From positions 62,001 through 126,000 of the forward strand of contig DATNQN010000020.1 of the NCBI GenBank assembly GCA_036703985.1: a stretch of DNA of 64,000 nt, given 5' to 3'. The notes under the pieces were generated by a model. The model ran no database searches. It was not told the origin of the DNA and saw only the letters and a program-made list of their open reading frames with translations. Shown here piece by piece: positions 28,514 through 38,281 of the stretch (position 1 is the first letter of the stretch; the number at the start of each line of letters is the position of its first letter). The DNA is from Leptolyngbyaceae cyanobacterium (GTDB lineage: Bacteria > Cyanobacteriota > Cyanobacteriia > Cyanobacteriales > Aerosakkonemataceae). The position numbers and the translations under genes were made by a program.

Positions 28514-29593
28514 ATGGCGCTTGTACCTATGCGGCTGCTGTTGGATCACGCGGCTGAGAACGGATACGGTATTCCAGCTTACAACGTTAACAACATGGAG
28601 CAGATCCAAGCCATCATGCAGGCTGCTCAGGAAACCAATAGCCCCGTGATTTTGCAAGCTTCTCGCGGTGCCCGCAAATATGCTGGTGAAAATTTCCTGC
28701 GCCACTTGATTTTGGCGGCAGTGGAAACTTACCCCCACATCCCCATTGTCATGCACCAAGATCATGGCAACGAACCAGCCACCTGCTATTCTGCCATTAA
28801 GAACGGCTTCACCAGCGTGATGATGGACGGCTCCTTGGAAGCTGATGCCAAGACTCCAGCTAGCTATGAGTACAACGTCAACGTGACTCGCGAAGTAGTG
28901 AAAGTTGCTCACGCGATCGGTGCCAGCGTAGAAGGCGAACTGGGTTGCTTGGGCTCTTTGGAAACTGGCATGGGTGAAGCAGAAGACGGTCACGGTTTTG
29001 AAGGAAAGTTGGATCACTCCCAACTGCTGACCGATCCTGACCAAGCAGTTGATTTCGTTGAGCAAACTCAAGTAGATGCTCTGGCAGTTGCGATCGGCAC
29101 CAGCCACGGCGCTTACAAGTTCACCCGCAAGCCGACTGGCGAAATCCTGGCAATCAGCCGGATCGAAGAAATTCACCGCCGCCTACCTAACACGCACCTG
29201 GTAATGCACGGTTCCTCCTCCGTGCCAGAAGATTTGATCGCTCTGATCAACCAATACGGTGGCGCTATCCCCGAAACCTACGGCGTACCTCTGGAAGAAA
29301 TCCAAAAAGGTATCAAGAGCGGCGTTCGCAAGGTAAATATCGATACCGACAACCGTCTGGCGATCACTGCTGCGGTTCGCGAAGCTTTGGCGAAAGATGC
29401 CAAGGAATTCGACCCCCGTCACTTCTTGAAGCCTTCGATCAAGTATATGCAGAAAGTTTGTGCTGAGCGCTATCAAGCTTTCGGTACAGCTGGCAATGCT
29501 ACCAAGATCAAGCAAGTGTCTCTAGATGATTATGCTGCTAAGTATGCTAAGGGCGAATTGAACGTCGTCACTAAAAACGCTGTTAACGTCTAA
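28514..29593 (+). CDS. fbaA: Fructose-bisphosphate aldolase, class II
   Basis: 359 residues. The start has AGGAGGATGAGAT just upstream. Class II motifs include [13 protein letters not shown], the zinc-binding HQDHGN (residues about 82-87), [12 protein letters not shown], and the second metal site with HGSSSVP, then KVNIDTDNR. The enzyme serves the Calvin cycle and glycolysis in cyanobacteria, cleaving or condensing FBP and SBP. GC-rich, well-biased codons fit high expression. A terminator follows directly. Confidence 0.96.
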   Translation: MALVPMRLLLDHAAENGYGIPAYNVNNMEQIQAIMQAAQETNSPVILQASRGARKYAGENFLRHLILAAVETYPHIPIVMHQDHGNEPATCYSAIKNGFTSVMMDGSLEADAKTPASYEYNVNVTREVVKVAHAIGASVEGELGCLGSLETGMGEAEDGHGFEGKLDHSQLLTDPDQAVDFVEQTQVDALAVAIGTSHGAYKFTRKPTGEILAISRIEEIHRRLPNTHLVMHGSSSVPEDLIALINQYGGAIPETYGVPLEEIQKGIKSGVRKVNIDTDNRLAITAAVREALAKDAKEFDPRHFLKPSIKYMQKVCAERYQAFGTAGNATKIKQVSLDDYAAKYAKGELNVVTKNAVNV

Positions 29594-29621
29594 TTAATTC
29601 TGCCTCTGCTTTGAATGCTAG

Positions 29622-29650
29622 TGGGTAGCTTTTTAGCTACCCATTTTTTT
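29622..29650 (+). terminator. Rho-independent terminator of fbaA
   Basis: TGGGTAGCT and AGCTACCCA form a 9-bp stem with a TTTT loop, ending in a run of seven Ts. It lies 29 bases past the fbaA stop codon. Confidence 0.9.
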
Positions 29651-29835
29651 ATAGATTTCTCAATAATTTTTCAATTTCTGAATATTGTGATAAGGGGATA
29701 GTTTTCTGTTTTTTCTTGATTAAATCTGTAGCGGTTTCTCCTCTGCGATTTTTCTTGCTTACATCTATTCAGCTATTTACCAAAAACTTAATAGTTTGGC
29801 ATACCAATTGACTCTTTATTTCTGCCATAGCTGAG

Positions 29836-29869
29836 GAAAAAAAGCCCACCATACCGCTTGGTTGGTGGG
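29836..29869 (-). terminator. Terminator of the Nit1-like gene
   Basis: Reading on the minus strand, CCCACCA and TGGTGGG form a stem that is followed by CTTTTTTT. It lies just past the stop of the amidase gene. A T-run also follows the stem on the plus strand, so it could work in both directions. Confidence 0.8.
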
Positions 29870-29883
29870 AGAAATTTTTTAGA

Positions 29884-30693
29884 TCAGAAAACGCGATGTT
29901 GCAGACAAGGCATTTGGCGGCGGACTTGTTTGAGACGATCGGGATTGATTTCTGCGATCGCAACTCCCGGTCTATCCCCCGCATCAGCTAAAATTACTCC
30001 CCAAGGGTCAACAACGATCGCGTGTCCGTGCGTTTGACGCATGGCATAGTGGTTTCCAGTCTGGGCGGGTGCGATCACATAACAAGTATTTTCGATCGCT
30101 CTAGCTTGAATTAGCACTTGCCAATGATCTTTACCAGTATAAGCAGTGAAAGCAGCTGGCACGAATAGTACATCTGCTCCCATTTGGGATAAGTGTCGGT
30201 ACAGTTCCGGGAAGCGGACATCGTAACACACCGAAAGCCCCAAATTACCCAATTCTTTCATGGGAGCCACAGGCGGAATGCGCGTTCCAGCCATGACGGT
30301 GCTAGACTCCCGATAGGTGTTACCGTCGGGTACGTTAACGTCGAATAGGTGAACTTTTTGATAGCGAGCCAGTTCTTGACCGCTGGGGTCAACTAACAAG
30401 GCAGTATTGTAAACTTTATCAGCGCTCACGGGAACTGGGAAACCACCGCCCAAGATAGTAACTTGAAAGCGCTGCGCCATTGTTTTGAGAAATTTTTCGC
30501 TGTGTTGGGCGATGCTTTCTGCTTGGGCAATTTTATCTTTTTCTTCTCCCATGAAGGCAAAGTTTTCTGGTAAACAAACTAATTCCGCGCCTCGCCCTTT
30601 GGCAAGTTCAATTAGTTCTTCTGCCTGAGTTAAGTTTTTTTGTAAGTCAGGCAGACTGGTCATTTGGATAGCAGCAGCTAGATAAGACTTCAT
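29884..30693 (-). CDS. Nitrilase-family amidase, Nit1-like
   Basis: 269 residues. The catalytic triad of the nitrilase superfamily is visible: Glu43 (CLPENF), Lys113 (YQKVHLFDV) and Cys156 (GLSVCYDVRFPELYR). The VHLFDVNVPDGNTYRES segment resembles Nit1, which hydrolyses deaminated glutathione. An omega-amidase role is possible as well. Its start (MKSYLAAAIQMTS) lacks a signal peptide, so it acts in the cytosol. The gene is convergent with fbaA. Confidence 0.85.
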   Translation of the reverse strand: MKSYLAAAIQMTSLPDLQKNLTQAEELIELAKGRGAELVCLPENFAFMGEEKDKIAQAESIAQHSEKFLKTMAQRFQVTILGGGFPVPVSADKVYNTALLVDPSGQELARYQKVHLFDVNVPDGNTYRESSTVMAGTRIPPVAPMKELGNLGLSVCYDVRFPELYRHLSQMGADVLFVPAAFTAYTGKDHWQVLIQARAIENTCYVIAPAQTGNHYAMRQTHGHAIVVDPWGVILADAGDRPGVAIAEINPDRLKQVRRQMPCLQHRVF

Positions 30694-31093
30694 TTGTGAG
30701 GTAGCAAACTAGAGCAGGACAGGTTATTCAGAATATATCTTTCTTTGGTTAACCCCGGAAATTAAACTAAACCGACGAGCAAGCCAACCGATGGCAAAGC
30801 AAATCTTTATTAGTTAATAACGCTATTTTTATAGTAACTGATTTAGACAGCTTAAATAAATTTAAACATCAGCATCGTGTTTGCTATTTCGATCGCGCCC
30901 TAGTTCACCCAAATAGATGACTTGATTGACAAATAGCAACAACCGACTATAATTCGATTTTTGATGTTTTTGAATTACCCTATTCTCTGGAGATGTATTC
31001 GCAATTTTTGGCTGCTTTTAATAAAATATTTAAAGCACGTACAAGTAAATTGGTATATTATTTATTGCTGAAATTTACAATATTTATAGAAAT
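30694..31093. other. Intergenic region, divergent promoters
   Basis: About 400 AT-rich bases between the divergent amidase and metalloprotease genes. No gene, clear promoter or structured element was found. Confidence 0.4.
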
Positions 31094-33862
31094 ATGAAGC
31101 CGATTCAATTTTTACCATTTCATGTAATCTTGACATACGCCGTACTTTTGCTAATAGAACCGACCCAGGCAAAAGTCGTTCAAATATTACAATCGCCAAA
31201 TGCAAGCAATTCACGGCTTACTAATGCCAGTTCGGTTGCCCAAGCTGAATTAGAAGAATATCCTGAAGAGGAAACAGAGTTACGGGATTTTAGCGAATTA
31301 ACTAAAAACACGCAAAAATCTTCCGGTTTATTTACCACTTACCGTCAAACAAAAACGGGAAAAATTTATTTAGAAGTTCAGCCAAATCAACTGAACAAAA
31401 ATTACTTAGCTATTATTACAATGGAGTCGGGCATAGGGGAACAAAATATTTATAGCGGAATGCCTTTAAACGATTTTATTTTCTATTTTCGACGAGTAAA
31501 TAATAATTTGTTGTTTACGATGCGAAACGTCAGATTTCGTACTCGTTCGGGAGACCCCCAAACAGGTTCAGTGAATCGTGCTTTTTCTGATTCCGTGCTG
31601 CTCTCTATACCAATTAGAAGTATTCACCCACAAAAAAATACTATGCTGATTGATTTGGGCGACTTATTATTAAAGGATTTGCCCGATCTGAAAATGATGC
31701 TAGCAGAATCTTTAGGTTCCCAATATAGTCTCGATAAAAAGAAAACTTATTTCGATAATTTAAAAGCATTCCCTTTAAATTTAGAAATAGATACGGTATA
31801 TGGCTTTTCCTTTACAGAGCAAAATAATAGTAGTTTATCTCTTTCTACCGTACCTGATTACAGAGCGTTAAATATTCGCGTTCACTACAGTTTGTCGGAA
31901 TTACCTCAAAATAACGGTTACGTTCCTCGTTTAGCTGACGATCGCGTTGGCTATCTCACAACGGTTTACCGAGATTTTTCTAACCTTAATGGTAACTCTC
32001 AATTAGTTCGTTACATCAATCGTTGGCATTTGGAAAAACAAGAGCCGAACGCTCCATTATCTCCACCTAAAAAACCAATAATTTTCTGGATTGAAAATAC
32101 TACTCCACTGGAATATAGAGAGGCGATTAAAGAAGGTGCTTTAATGTGGAATAAGGCTTTTGAAAAAATTGGATTTAAAAATGCTATTGAAGTTAAGCAA
32201 ATGCCGGATAATGCTGATTGGAAACCGGGAGATCGACGCTACAATACGATTCGTTGGCTGAATTCTGTAGATAAGGATATTGCTTACGGTTTATCCAGAA
32301 CAAATCCTCTAACTGGCGAAGTTTTAGATTCTGATATTCTTATAGATGCTAATATGGTACAAGATGAAAATGAGTATTATCAAATATTTTTACATCCTAG
32401 AAATTCAAATAAGATTAAAAGCAATGATTTTTGTTTGCCATTCAATCGGCTTCAATTGAGGAGTTATCGCAGCTTACAACGAATGCCAAACCGCTCTTTT
32501 TTAGCAACCTCAATTAGGAGTAGCGATTTTTGTTATGGTAGGGCGATTGCTAACCAATTTACTATAGGGGCAATGGCATTATCTTTATTGCCAGATCGAA
32601 TGTCAAACCATGAAGAAAAGAAAGAATATATCGCACAATTTTTGCGATGGCTAGTTGCTCATGAGGTGGGACACACTTTGGGATTAAGGCATAATTTCCG
32701 CGCTAGCTTTTTCCTTAAACCAGAAGAATTGAATAATACCGAAATTACTCGTACTAGGGGAATGGTTAGTTCGGTAATGGATTACGCACCGATCAATTTA
32801 GCGCCCTTGGGTACTAAACAAGGTGATTATTCTCCAGCGATCGTGGGGCCATACGATGAGTGGGCAATTGAATACGGTTATACACCAAGCGGTTTCACAA
32901 ATCCTCAAAATGAAAAGCAATTATTACAAAAAATAATTCAAAAACAATCTACAAATCCTGAATTATCGTATGCGCCAGATGAAGATAGCTCGGATCTCGA
33001 TCCAACTAGTAATAGAGGAGATTTGAGTAGCGAGCCTTTGCGCTATGCTCAGTGGCAGTTAGATAATGCTCGTTTGATGTGGGAGAGCCTGAACAAAAGT
33101 GATTCAGTTAAGGAACTCAATCAGGGGGAATTGAAAAAAATGTTCGATCGGGTATTTTCTTATTATTATCAACAATTAAAAATTATCAGTAAGTATATTG
33201 GTGGACAGTCTTTTTATCGCGATCGCATTAACAGTAGTAACCGCAGTTTACCGCTTGAAGTAGTAGCGGTGGAAAAACAGAAGGAAGCATTGGCAACTTT
33301 ACAGAAATATTTGTTTGCTGACGATGCTTTTAATTTTCCTCCGGAAATATGGAATAAGTTAACGCCTTCTCAACCGAGTGAATGGGATGAAGAAGGTATA
33401 AACGAACGCCTTGACTACCCAATTCACGATGAAATTTTGTCCTACCAAAGCGATATGCTTAGAAGTTTGCTGTCGGGCGATCGCTTAACTCGGTTACGGG
33501 ATATAGAATTGAAAACACCCCCAGGAAAAGCACTGACCATACCAGAATTGTTCAGCTTTTTACAAAATGGGATTTGGAGTGAAGTACTCGAACGAGGGAA
33601 TAAGTCAGTCAAAATATCGAGTTTGCGTCGTGCATTGCAGCGAGACTACCTGGCAATATTAATAGATATGGTATTGCGGACGGAAGAGGTACCGGAAGAT
33701 GCGCGATCCCTTGCTTGGCAAAAACTCCGCCAACTGCGGGAAAGCCTCAACAGTACCCTGAGAAAACAGGGTAAAAGTTTGGATGACTACACCAAGGCGC
33801 ATTTGGAAGAAACGCGAGATAGAATCACTAAGGTTTTGGATGCCCCGTTGCTTTCTGATTAA
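31094..33862 (+). CDS. Zinc-dependent metalloprotease (HEXXH...H)
   Basis: 922 residues with an N-terminal hydrophobic segment (about 5-22, LPFHVILTYAVLLLI) that probably directs export. The extended zinc motif HEVGHTLGLRHNF is at residues 523-535 (H523, H527, H533), followed by a Met-turn-like SSVMDYAP. The upstream region (residues 90-300) looks like the DUF5117/DUF5118-type N-terminal domains that accompany this protease family. It is likely a periplasmic or secreted protease; the substrate is unknown. Confidence 0.85.
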   Translation: MKPIQFLPFHVILTYAVLLLIEPTQAKVVQILQSPNASNSRLTNASSVAQAELEEYPEEETELRDFSELTKNTQKSSGLFTTYRQTKTGKIYLEVQPNQLNKNYLAIITMESGIGEQNIYSGMPLNDFIFYFRRVNNNLLFTMRNVRFRTRSGDPQTGSVNRAFSDSVLLSIPIRSIHPQKNTMLIDLGDLLLKDLPDLKMMLAESLGSQYSLDKKKTYFDNLKAFPLNLEIDTVYGFSFTEQNNSSLSLSTVPDYRALNIRVHYSLSELPQNNGYVPRLADDRVGYLTTVYRDFSNLNGNSQLVRYINRWHLEKQEPNAPLSPPKKPIIFWIENTTPLEYREAIKEGALMWNKAFEKIGFKNAIEVKQMPDNADWKPGDRRYNTIRWLNSVDKDIAYGLSRTNPLTGEVLDSDILIDANMVQDENEYYQIFLHPRNSNKIKSNDFCLPFNRLQLRSYRSLQRMPNRSFLATSIRSSDFCYGRAIANQFTIGAMALSLLPDRMSNHEEKKEYIAQFLRWLVAHEVGHTLGLRHNFRASFFLKPEELNNTEITRTRGMVSSVMDYAPINLAPLGTKQGDYSPAIVGPYDEWAIEYGYTPSGFTNPQNEKQLLQKIIQKQSTNPELSYAPDEDSSDLDPTSNRGDLSSEPLRYAQWQLDNARLMWESLNKSDSVKELNQGELKKMFDRVFSYYYQQLKIISKYIGGQSFYRDRINSSNRSLPLEVVAVEKQKEALATLQKYLFADDAFNFPPEIWNKLTPSQPSEWDEEGINERLDYPIHDEILSYQSDMLRSLLSGDRLTRLRDIELKTPPGKALTIPELFSFLQNGIWSEVLERGNKSVKISSLRRALQRDYLAILIDMVLRTEEVPEDARSLAWQKLRQLRESLNSTLRKQGKSLDDYTKAHLEETRDRITKVLDAPLLSD

Positions 33863-33954
33863 TAGAAAAGAATTCAGGAGTCAGAATTCTCCAATTCAGG
33901 AGTTAGATCGTTAATCGATCTTCACATCCCCTTTCACCCTTCCCCAGCAATGTA

Positions 33955-33985
33955 TAAAAAACGACCAGCTTCCCAAAAGCTGGTC
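33955..33985 (-). terminator. Rho-independent terminator, minus strand
   Basis: GACCAGCTT/AAGCTGGTC stem of 9 bp with a 5-base loop followed by G and a run of Ts on the minus strand. It ends the candidate small RNA, or possibly read-through from the rqcH-like gene 320 bases upstream. Confidence 0.8.
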
Positions 33986-34070
33986 TGAATCAATATTTAA
34001 AGTTGTGTTGTCGCTTTATTTGAGGAAACCCAAACTGTGTGTTCCCAGGCTCACAGTGGGTAAATCTTCA
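33955..34070 (-). ncRNA. Candidate small RNA with promoter and terminator
   Basis: On the minus strand, TTGTAA (34098-34103) and TGT-TACAAT (-10 at 34077-34082) sit 15 bases apart, the latter with an extended -10. About 7 bases further a transcript could start near 34070. Downstream come a hairpin (ACTGTG pairing with CACAGT), a roughly 45-base unpaired stretch (TTTCCTCAAATAAAGCG), then a 9-bp terminator stem GACCAGCTT/AAGCTGGTC (33963-33985) and six Ts. No reading frame fits. Without expression data this remains a candidate; the terminator could instead belong to the upstream rqcH-like gene. Confidence 0.45.
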
Positions 34071-34308
34071 TAAACTATTGTAACATGAACGACACATTTA
34101 CAAAAGTTTACTTTTAGCAAGTATACCTACTTTAGTAGAGGCAATCTCTATCACAAGAGAGAAGACTTTCTACTTTTTGGCAAACCTCATACTTCTATAG
34201 TCTTCGCTGCTCCGCCGCAAATCCACCGTAGTAATACCTAAGTCGTGTTTTAGTTTTGTGCCGCTTACGTGAAAGTACTGGAGATGCTCGCGATCGAGCC
34301 AAATCGAT

Positions 34309-36135
34309 CTAAAGTTGAAGCACGGCCTGTTGCGGACGTCCCCAAATCACCCGTTCTTGCTTGTAAATAGCCACTCCTGGCTTGGCACCTTTGGGTTTGT
34401 AAACGTGCTTGGGTTCCGTGTATATGACGGGAACGCGATCGCTTTGTCGAGAGCGGCTATAATAAGCAGCCAAGTCAGCCACAAATTGTAAATCTGCTTC
34501 CTCAGCAACAGCACCCGGTTCCAAGCGCAGCAGTACGTGAGAGCCAGGAATTTCTTGAGTGTGGAACCAAAGGTCGTAATCTCCCGCGATGCGAAAAGTT
34601 AGTTCGTCGTTTTGTCGATTGTTACGACCAATCAGTAACTCAAAACCGTTAGGAGTACGGAAACGGTAAGGATGGGATTCCTCTTGCGTTTTGCTGGAAC
34701 GACCGTATTCCGGATCGTTCAAATAACGCTGTTGAATTAATTCTTCTTGGATTTCTTCTAAAGTTTGTAAGTCTTCTGCATTATGGTATTTTTCTAATTG
34801 AGATAGAGCGGCCTCTACCTGCTCTAAATAATCTATTTCTCCTTTCACTTCCATTAATAATGGTTCAACCGCAAGACGAGCCCGTTTGAGTTTTTGATGC
34901 TGTTTGTAAAGAGCTTGGGCATTTTGGACAGCATTTTTTTCTGGGTCTAAGGAAATACTAACTGGGTTTTCCGTCTCGAAATCAGCAAGAGTAATCGACT
35001 TCATCCCTGGTTGCCAAGACTGGAGATGCGCCATCAACAAATCTGCTTGTTCTCGATATTTATCTGCGCGATCGGATTGCTGCAAACGCTCCGTAAAAGT
35101 ATTAGCTTTGACGCGCAATTTTCCTAAAATACTATTGACTTTTTGACTGAGTTGATGTCGTAATTGGGTAAATTCTTGTTGATTTAGATGTTGGCTGTAG
35201 TAGCGATCGAGCAAACTATGAATGTCTTTCGCTGGCTCAACCATTCCCCAACCAAGAACCGTATATCCTTCATATCTATCTAAAGCTGACCTCTCCCCCA
35301 ACCCCTCTCCTACGAGGAGAGGGGAGTCTTTTTGCTCCCCCTTCCCTGGCAGGGAAGGGGGTTGGGGGGTTAGGTTCCAACCAGGTTTAAATTGAGCTTT
35401 TTCTAAAATTTCCAGCCATTCTTGCCATTTAAGAAATAACCGATGCCATTCTGATTCGGTTAAAGTTTCCGTAGATCGATCGATCGCAATTCCTGCCTCT
35501 TGCACCATTAACTGTACGAGCGCAGAACTCAAACCGCGATAACTTTTTAATAATTGACGCCCGATTTTTCCCGGAACTAGACTAACTCTTTCTTGCCAGC
35601 GTTGTGGCGATTCACTCAAACTAGGAATCGGATCGGTAAGAACAGGGGGAATTTCATAAGGTTGCCCGGTTAAGATAGGGCGAACGCTAGATTGTTGTTG
35701 GCTAACTTGATGAGCAGCCGTGACAATTAAATTGTTGGCATCAGCTAAGATAACATTGCTGTATTTGCCCATGATTTCTACGTACAAATGCCACAGGGGA
35801 GGTTCTCCCGGACGTTTGCCAAATTGGAAATCTAACACTCTCTCCCAAGGTGCAATTTCTTCAATTGCGATCAGCGCTAAACCCCCCAATTGGTGACGCA
35901 GTTGTTGACTGAAAGTAAATGTATCGGGGTTTTTCGGTGGAGGGTCAGCGATACAAATTCTTGCTGCTTGAGTATGCCAGGAAATGGTGAGCCAACCTCG
36001 CTGCTTGAGGGTGCGTAAAGCAAGGGCGATCGTATAGCGATCGCGCTGGTAAACTTGTTCCAAGCGGGATGGTAGCCAGTTCGCTCTTAAGTCGCAGCTA
36101 ACAGCTGTCAGTGTAGTAAAGTCAACGGGTTGCAA
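34309..36135 (-). CDS. RqcH/NFACT family protein (Rqc2 homologue)
   Basis: 608 residues. The NFACT-N domain occupies about 1-240 (LPSRLEQVYQRDRYTIALALRTL; GKYSNVILAD), a coiled-coil middle about 300-450, and the NFACT-R domain the C-terminus (YRFRTPNGFELLIGRNNRQND, LWFHTQEIPGSHVLLR, then VYKPKGAKPG). RqcH recruits tRNA-Ala to stalled 50S subunits to add alanine tails. Around residues 252-283 the protein reads LTPQPPSLPGKGEQKDSPL and continues; this is an in-frame palindromic repeat element inside the gene. Confidence 0.88.
   Translation of the reverse strand: MQPVDFTTLTAVSCDLRANWLPSRLEQVYQRDRYTIALALRTLKQRGWLTISWHTQAARICIADPPPKNPDTFTFSQQLRHQLGGLALIAIEEIAPWERVLDFQFGKRPGEPPLWHLYVEIMGKYSNVILADANNLIVTAAHQVSQQQSSVRPILTGQPYEIPPVLTDPIPSLSESPQRWQERVSLVPGKIGRQLLKSYRGLSSALVQLMVQEAGIAIDRSTETLTESEWHRLFLKWQEWLEILEKAQFKPGWNLTPQPPSLPGKGEQKDSPLLVGEGLGERSALDRYEGYTVLGWGMVEPAKDIHSLLDRYYSQHLNQQEFTQLRHQLSQKVNSILGKLRVKANTFTERLQQSDRADKYREQADLLMAHLQSWQPGMKSITLADFETENPVSISLDPEKNAVQNAQALYKQHQKLKRARLAVEPLLMEVKGEIDYLEQVEAALSQLEKYHNAEDLQTLEEIQEELIQQRYLNDPEYGRSSKTQEESHPYRFRTPNGFELLIGRNNRQNDELTFRIAGDYDLWFHTQEIPGSHVLLRLEPGAVAEEADLQFVADLAAYYSRSRQSDRVPVIYTEPKHVYKPKGAKPGVAIYKQERVIWGRPQQAVLQL
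35286..35381. repeat. Palindromic repeat element inside the rqcH-like gene
   Basis: Two hairpins side by side: CCCCTCTCC/GGAGAGGGG (with a TACGA loop) and CCCCCTTCCCTG/CAGGGAAGGGGG (one-base loop). The whole is about 96 bases, a multiple of three, and keeps the frame. The encoded TPQPPSLPGKG and SPLLVGEGLGE peptides are what this common cyanobacterial intergenic repeat gives when translated. Confidence 0.85.
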
Positions 36136-36323
36136 AACGAAGGATTTTTTGGGCGAAACACCGATCCTCAGTTTACCTAATAACTCAAGTTGCTAGTTAT
36201 CGGATTTAAACTGATAGTGGCTAGTAGGATGAAAAGAAGTAGCGATCGCGAAATATCTACATTTCCCTTTCCTTCAACCCTAGCCCCTATCTCGATCCCG
36301 ATCGCTAGCAATTTGAGTTACTA

Positions 36324-36370
36324 GGTATTCGGTAGTAGAATAATTTTCTTTTTCTCTACTACCGAATACC
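36324..36370. terminator. Long hairpin after the PEP-CTERM gene
   Basis: GGTATTCGGTAGTAGA and its exact complement form a 16-bp stem with a 15-base AT-rich loop. It lies 38 bases past the PEP-CTERM gene stop (minus strand). There is no T-run after it, so the role as terminator is plausible but not certain. Confidence 0.55.
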
Positions 36371-36407
36371 AGCCTCGACCACAATCACGAGCAACTTAAA
36401 TTAATTA

Positions 36408-37178
36408 TCAGTTTGCTTTTTGTTCTTTTTTCTTACCGAGAGCTAGCACGCCACCAGTCAGGAGAATCGCTGCTACCGTAGCTGGTTCGGGTACTTCAGT
36501 CTGTGGTGTCGTACCAACTTTGATTTGATAAGCGATGTTAGAACCGTTCGGTGCAATACCTTCCCAACTCATCAATGATTTACCTGTCAGGGTGAAGGGA
36601 GATGATATTCCAGCAATTTGCAAATAGTCGATGTCGCTACTATTGCTACCTACCACTGAAGAAGATAAACTACCTATTCCTACTCCATTAAAAACTAAGT
36701 TACTCAATTCCATACGACTCTTAGTGCTGTTGCTTTTAGTACCAGCACGAGTACGAAGGAAAATGTCTGTTACGGGACCACTAAAAACGTTAGTGCTGAG
36801 TAGCTTACCACCTACAGTATAATTAACTACACTTCCGGTGTATTCTAGGATAAAATCTACTAAATTGCCATTTCCCCAAGTATGCTGGAGCGGTGAATTA
36901 ACGGGTAGACCACCAATCAATTTATTCGGATTGGTAGGATCGGGTACGATAGGGTTGTTGATACTTAATTCATAATCTCCGTTGTTGCTATTATTACCTA
37001 TACGGCTTTGAGCAACGAATAATTCAGCATATTCACCCGTCTTAATCAAATTATTGAATTCATCATCGGTAAAGCCAGTTCGATCTACTAGGGTAAAGGC
37101 ATTGGCAGCGCTAGATACCGAGAAAATTCCCAACCCTAATGTTGCTAGTGCGAATAATGTTTGGCGTAGACGTTTCAT
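36408..37178 (-). CDS. PEP-CTERM anchored exported protein
   Basis: About 256 residues from the ATG at 37178, which directly starts the signal peptide (MKRLRQTLFALATLGLGIFSVSSAANA); an upstream in-frame start is less likely. The body is beta-rich and low in charge. The C-terminus has the PEP-CTERM signal VPEPATVAAILLTGGVLALGKKK, recognised by exosortase for sorting to the cell surface. No exosortase is in the window. The function of the body is unknown. Confidence 0.85.
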   Translation of the reverse strand: MKRLRQTLFALATLGLGIFSVSSAANAFTLVDRTGFTDDEFNNLIKTGEYAELFVAQSRIGNNSNNGDYELSINNPIVPDPTNPNKLIGGLPVNSPLQHTWGNGNLVDFILEYTGSVVNYTVGGKLLSTNVFSGPVTDIFLRTRAGTKSNSTKSRMELSNLVFNGVGIGSLSSSVVGSNSSDIDYLQIAGISSPFTLTGKSLMSWEGIAPNGSNIAYQIKVGTTPQTEVPEPATVAAILLTGGVLALGKKKEQKAN

Positions 37179-37847
37179 ATCTCTTTTTCCTAATCTTTGT
37201 CTTCTCAAATAAAATTTAGACCTGTCAGACCGAACTGAAACTACTTGCCCCCTGTGTTTCCACAGTAAGACAAAAATTTATATGCCGTCTATAATCAAGT
37301 AGTAAGTTTTACTGAATCTTGATATTTTAGCTACAGTGTTTAAAGTTTTATCGAATATTCCTACCTGACTCATCTATAAAGAACTAATGGTCTAGCCCAA
37401 AGGGGATTTGAAAAAGCAAGCTCGGCAGATCGATCGGGTTTGTCGCCACAAATCATCGCGATAAATACAGATAGATGTGAATAAAATTTTACCTATCAGA
37501 GGCTTTAACTATTGGATTTAAGTTTTGCGATCGGCTTATTTTGTACCAATTCACTTTAAATTTGCCACCAAACTCTCCTACCTGCCTCTGCTATAAACTT
37601 CGAGCGAAACGGTATTTTTCCTTTCTGCTCGGTGCAAGTCACCTCTTGACAAACTGCTCGATCGCTCCATTGCCCTCAATTTTATATCTTTTGATTGATG
37701 TCAAATTGTGAAAAAGGTGGAAAAACCTAAATGTAAGCTAAAAATAAGCAGTTTCCTTTATTTTAGGCTTGTAACTCCCAATTTTTAGATTTAACATTGA
37801 AAATATAGGATTAAAAGCTCCTCTTATTATTAGGCCGTCATTTTGTC
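37179..37847. other. Intergenic region between PEP-CTERM and remA genes
   Basis: About 670 bases between two divergent genes. No reading frame or RNA gene is convincing. The stretch probably carries both promoters; a candidate TTGACA at 37647-37652 lacks a well placed -10. Confidence 0.35.
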
Positions 37848-38114
37848 ATGGACATTCAGCTAATCAACATTGGTTTTGGCAACATTGTCTCCGCAACTCG
37901 TGTAGTTGCCATTGTCAGTCCAGAGTCCGCACCGATCAAACGTATCATCACGGATGCGAGAGATAGAGGACAACTGGTTGATGCGACTTACGGGCGTCGT
38001 ACTAGAGCGGTTATCATTACTGATTCGAGTCATGTAATACTCTCAGCAATTCAGCCCGAAACCGTCGCTAATCGCTTTGTGATTAGTAAAGACGGGGGTA
38101 GTAACGAACACTAA
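37848..38114 (+). CDS. remA: RemA/DUF370 family regulator
   Basis: 88 residues: [60 protein letters not shown] is closely like RemA. RemA binds DNA as an oligomer and controls matrix and osmoprotection genes in Bacillus; in cyanobacteria it sits beside gmk, as here. It is 168 bases upstream of gmk. Confidence 0.88.
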   Translation: MDIQLINIGFGNIVSATRVVAIVSPESAPIKRIITDARDRGQLVDATYGRRTRAVIITDSSHVILSAIQPETVANRFVISKDGGSNEH

Positions 38115-38149
38115 CCCGAGCTATTTTGAATTTAGATTTTGGATTTTTT

Positions 38150-38260
38150 TAGTCATTAGTCATTGGTCATCGGTCATTAGTTTGGAGTTAGCCTAAGAAT
38201 TAGGGCTAATAAATAACCGATCGAAAATGACAAATGACAAATGACTGGTGACGCTCTAAA
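38150..38260. repeat. TAATGAC-type short repeats between remA and gmk
   Basis: Degenerate heptamers GTCATTA / GTCATTG / GTCATCG (38153-38180) are followed by inverted-complement units AATGACA/AATGACT around 38225-38245. The two arms could pair into a loose hairpin between remA and gmk. Confidence 0.6.
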
Positions 38261-38281
38261 ATCTAAAATCTAATTTCTAAA

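Larger units (their letters stand above)
33863..34308. other. Intergenic region holding a candidate sRNA
   Basis: About 446 bases between the metalloprotease and the convergent rqcH-like gene. Its first 45 bases carry AATTCAGGAG-type repeats; the rest holds a promoter-like site, a structured stretch and a minus-strand terminator, described separately. Confidence 0.5.

Noticed and set aside
28499-29176. 225-codon minus-strand frame opposite fbaA
   Set aside because: Shadow of the strongly biased fbaA coding sequence.
35286-35381. CRISPR-like repeated GC-rich units
   Set aside because: These are two hairpins in one element, not regularly spaced repeats with spacers. No CRISPR array or cas gene was seen in the window.
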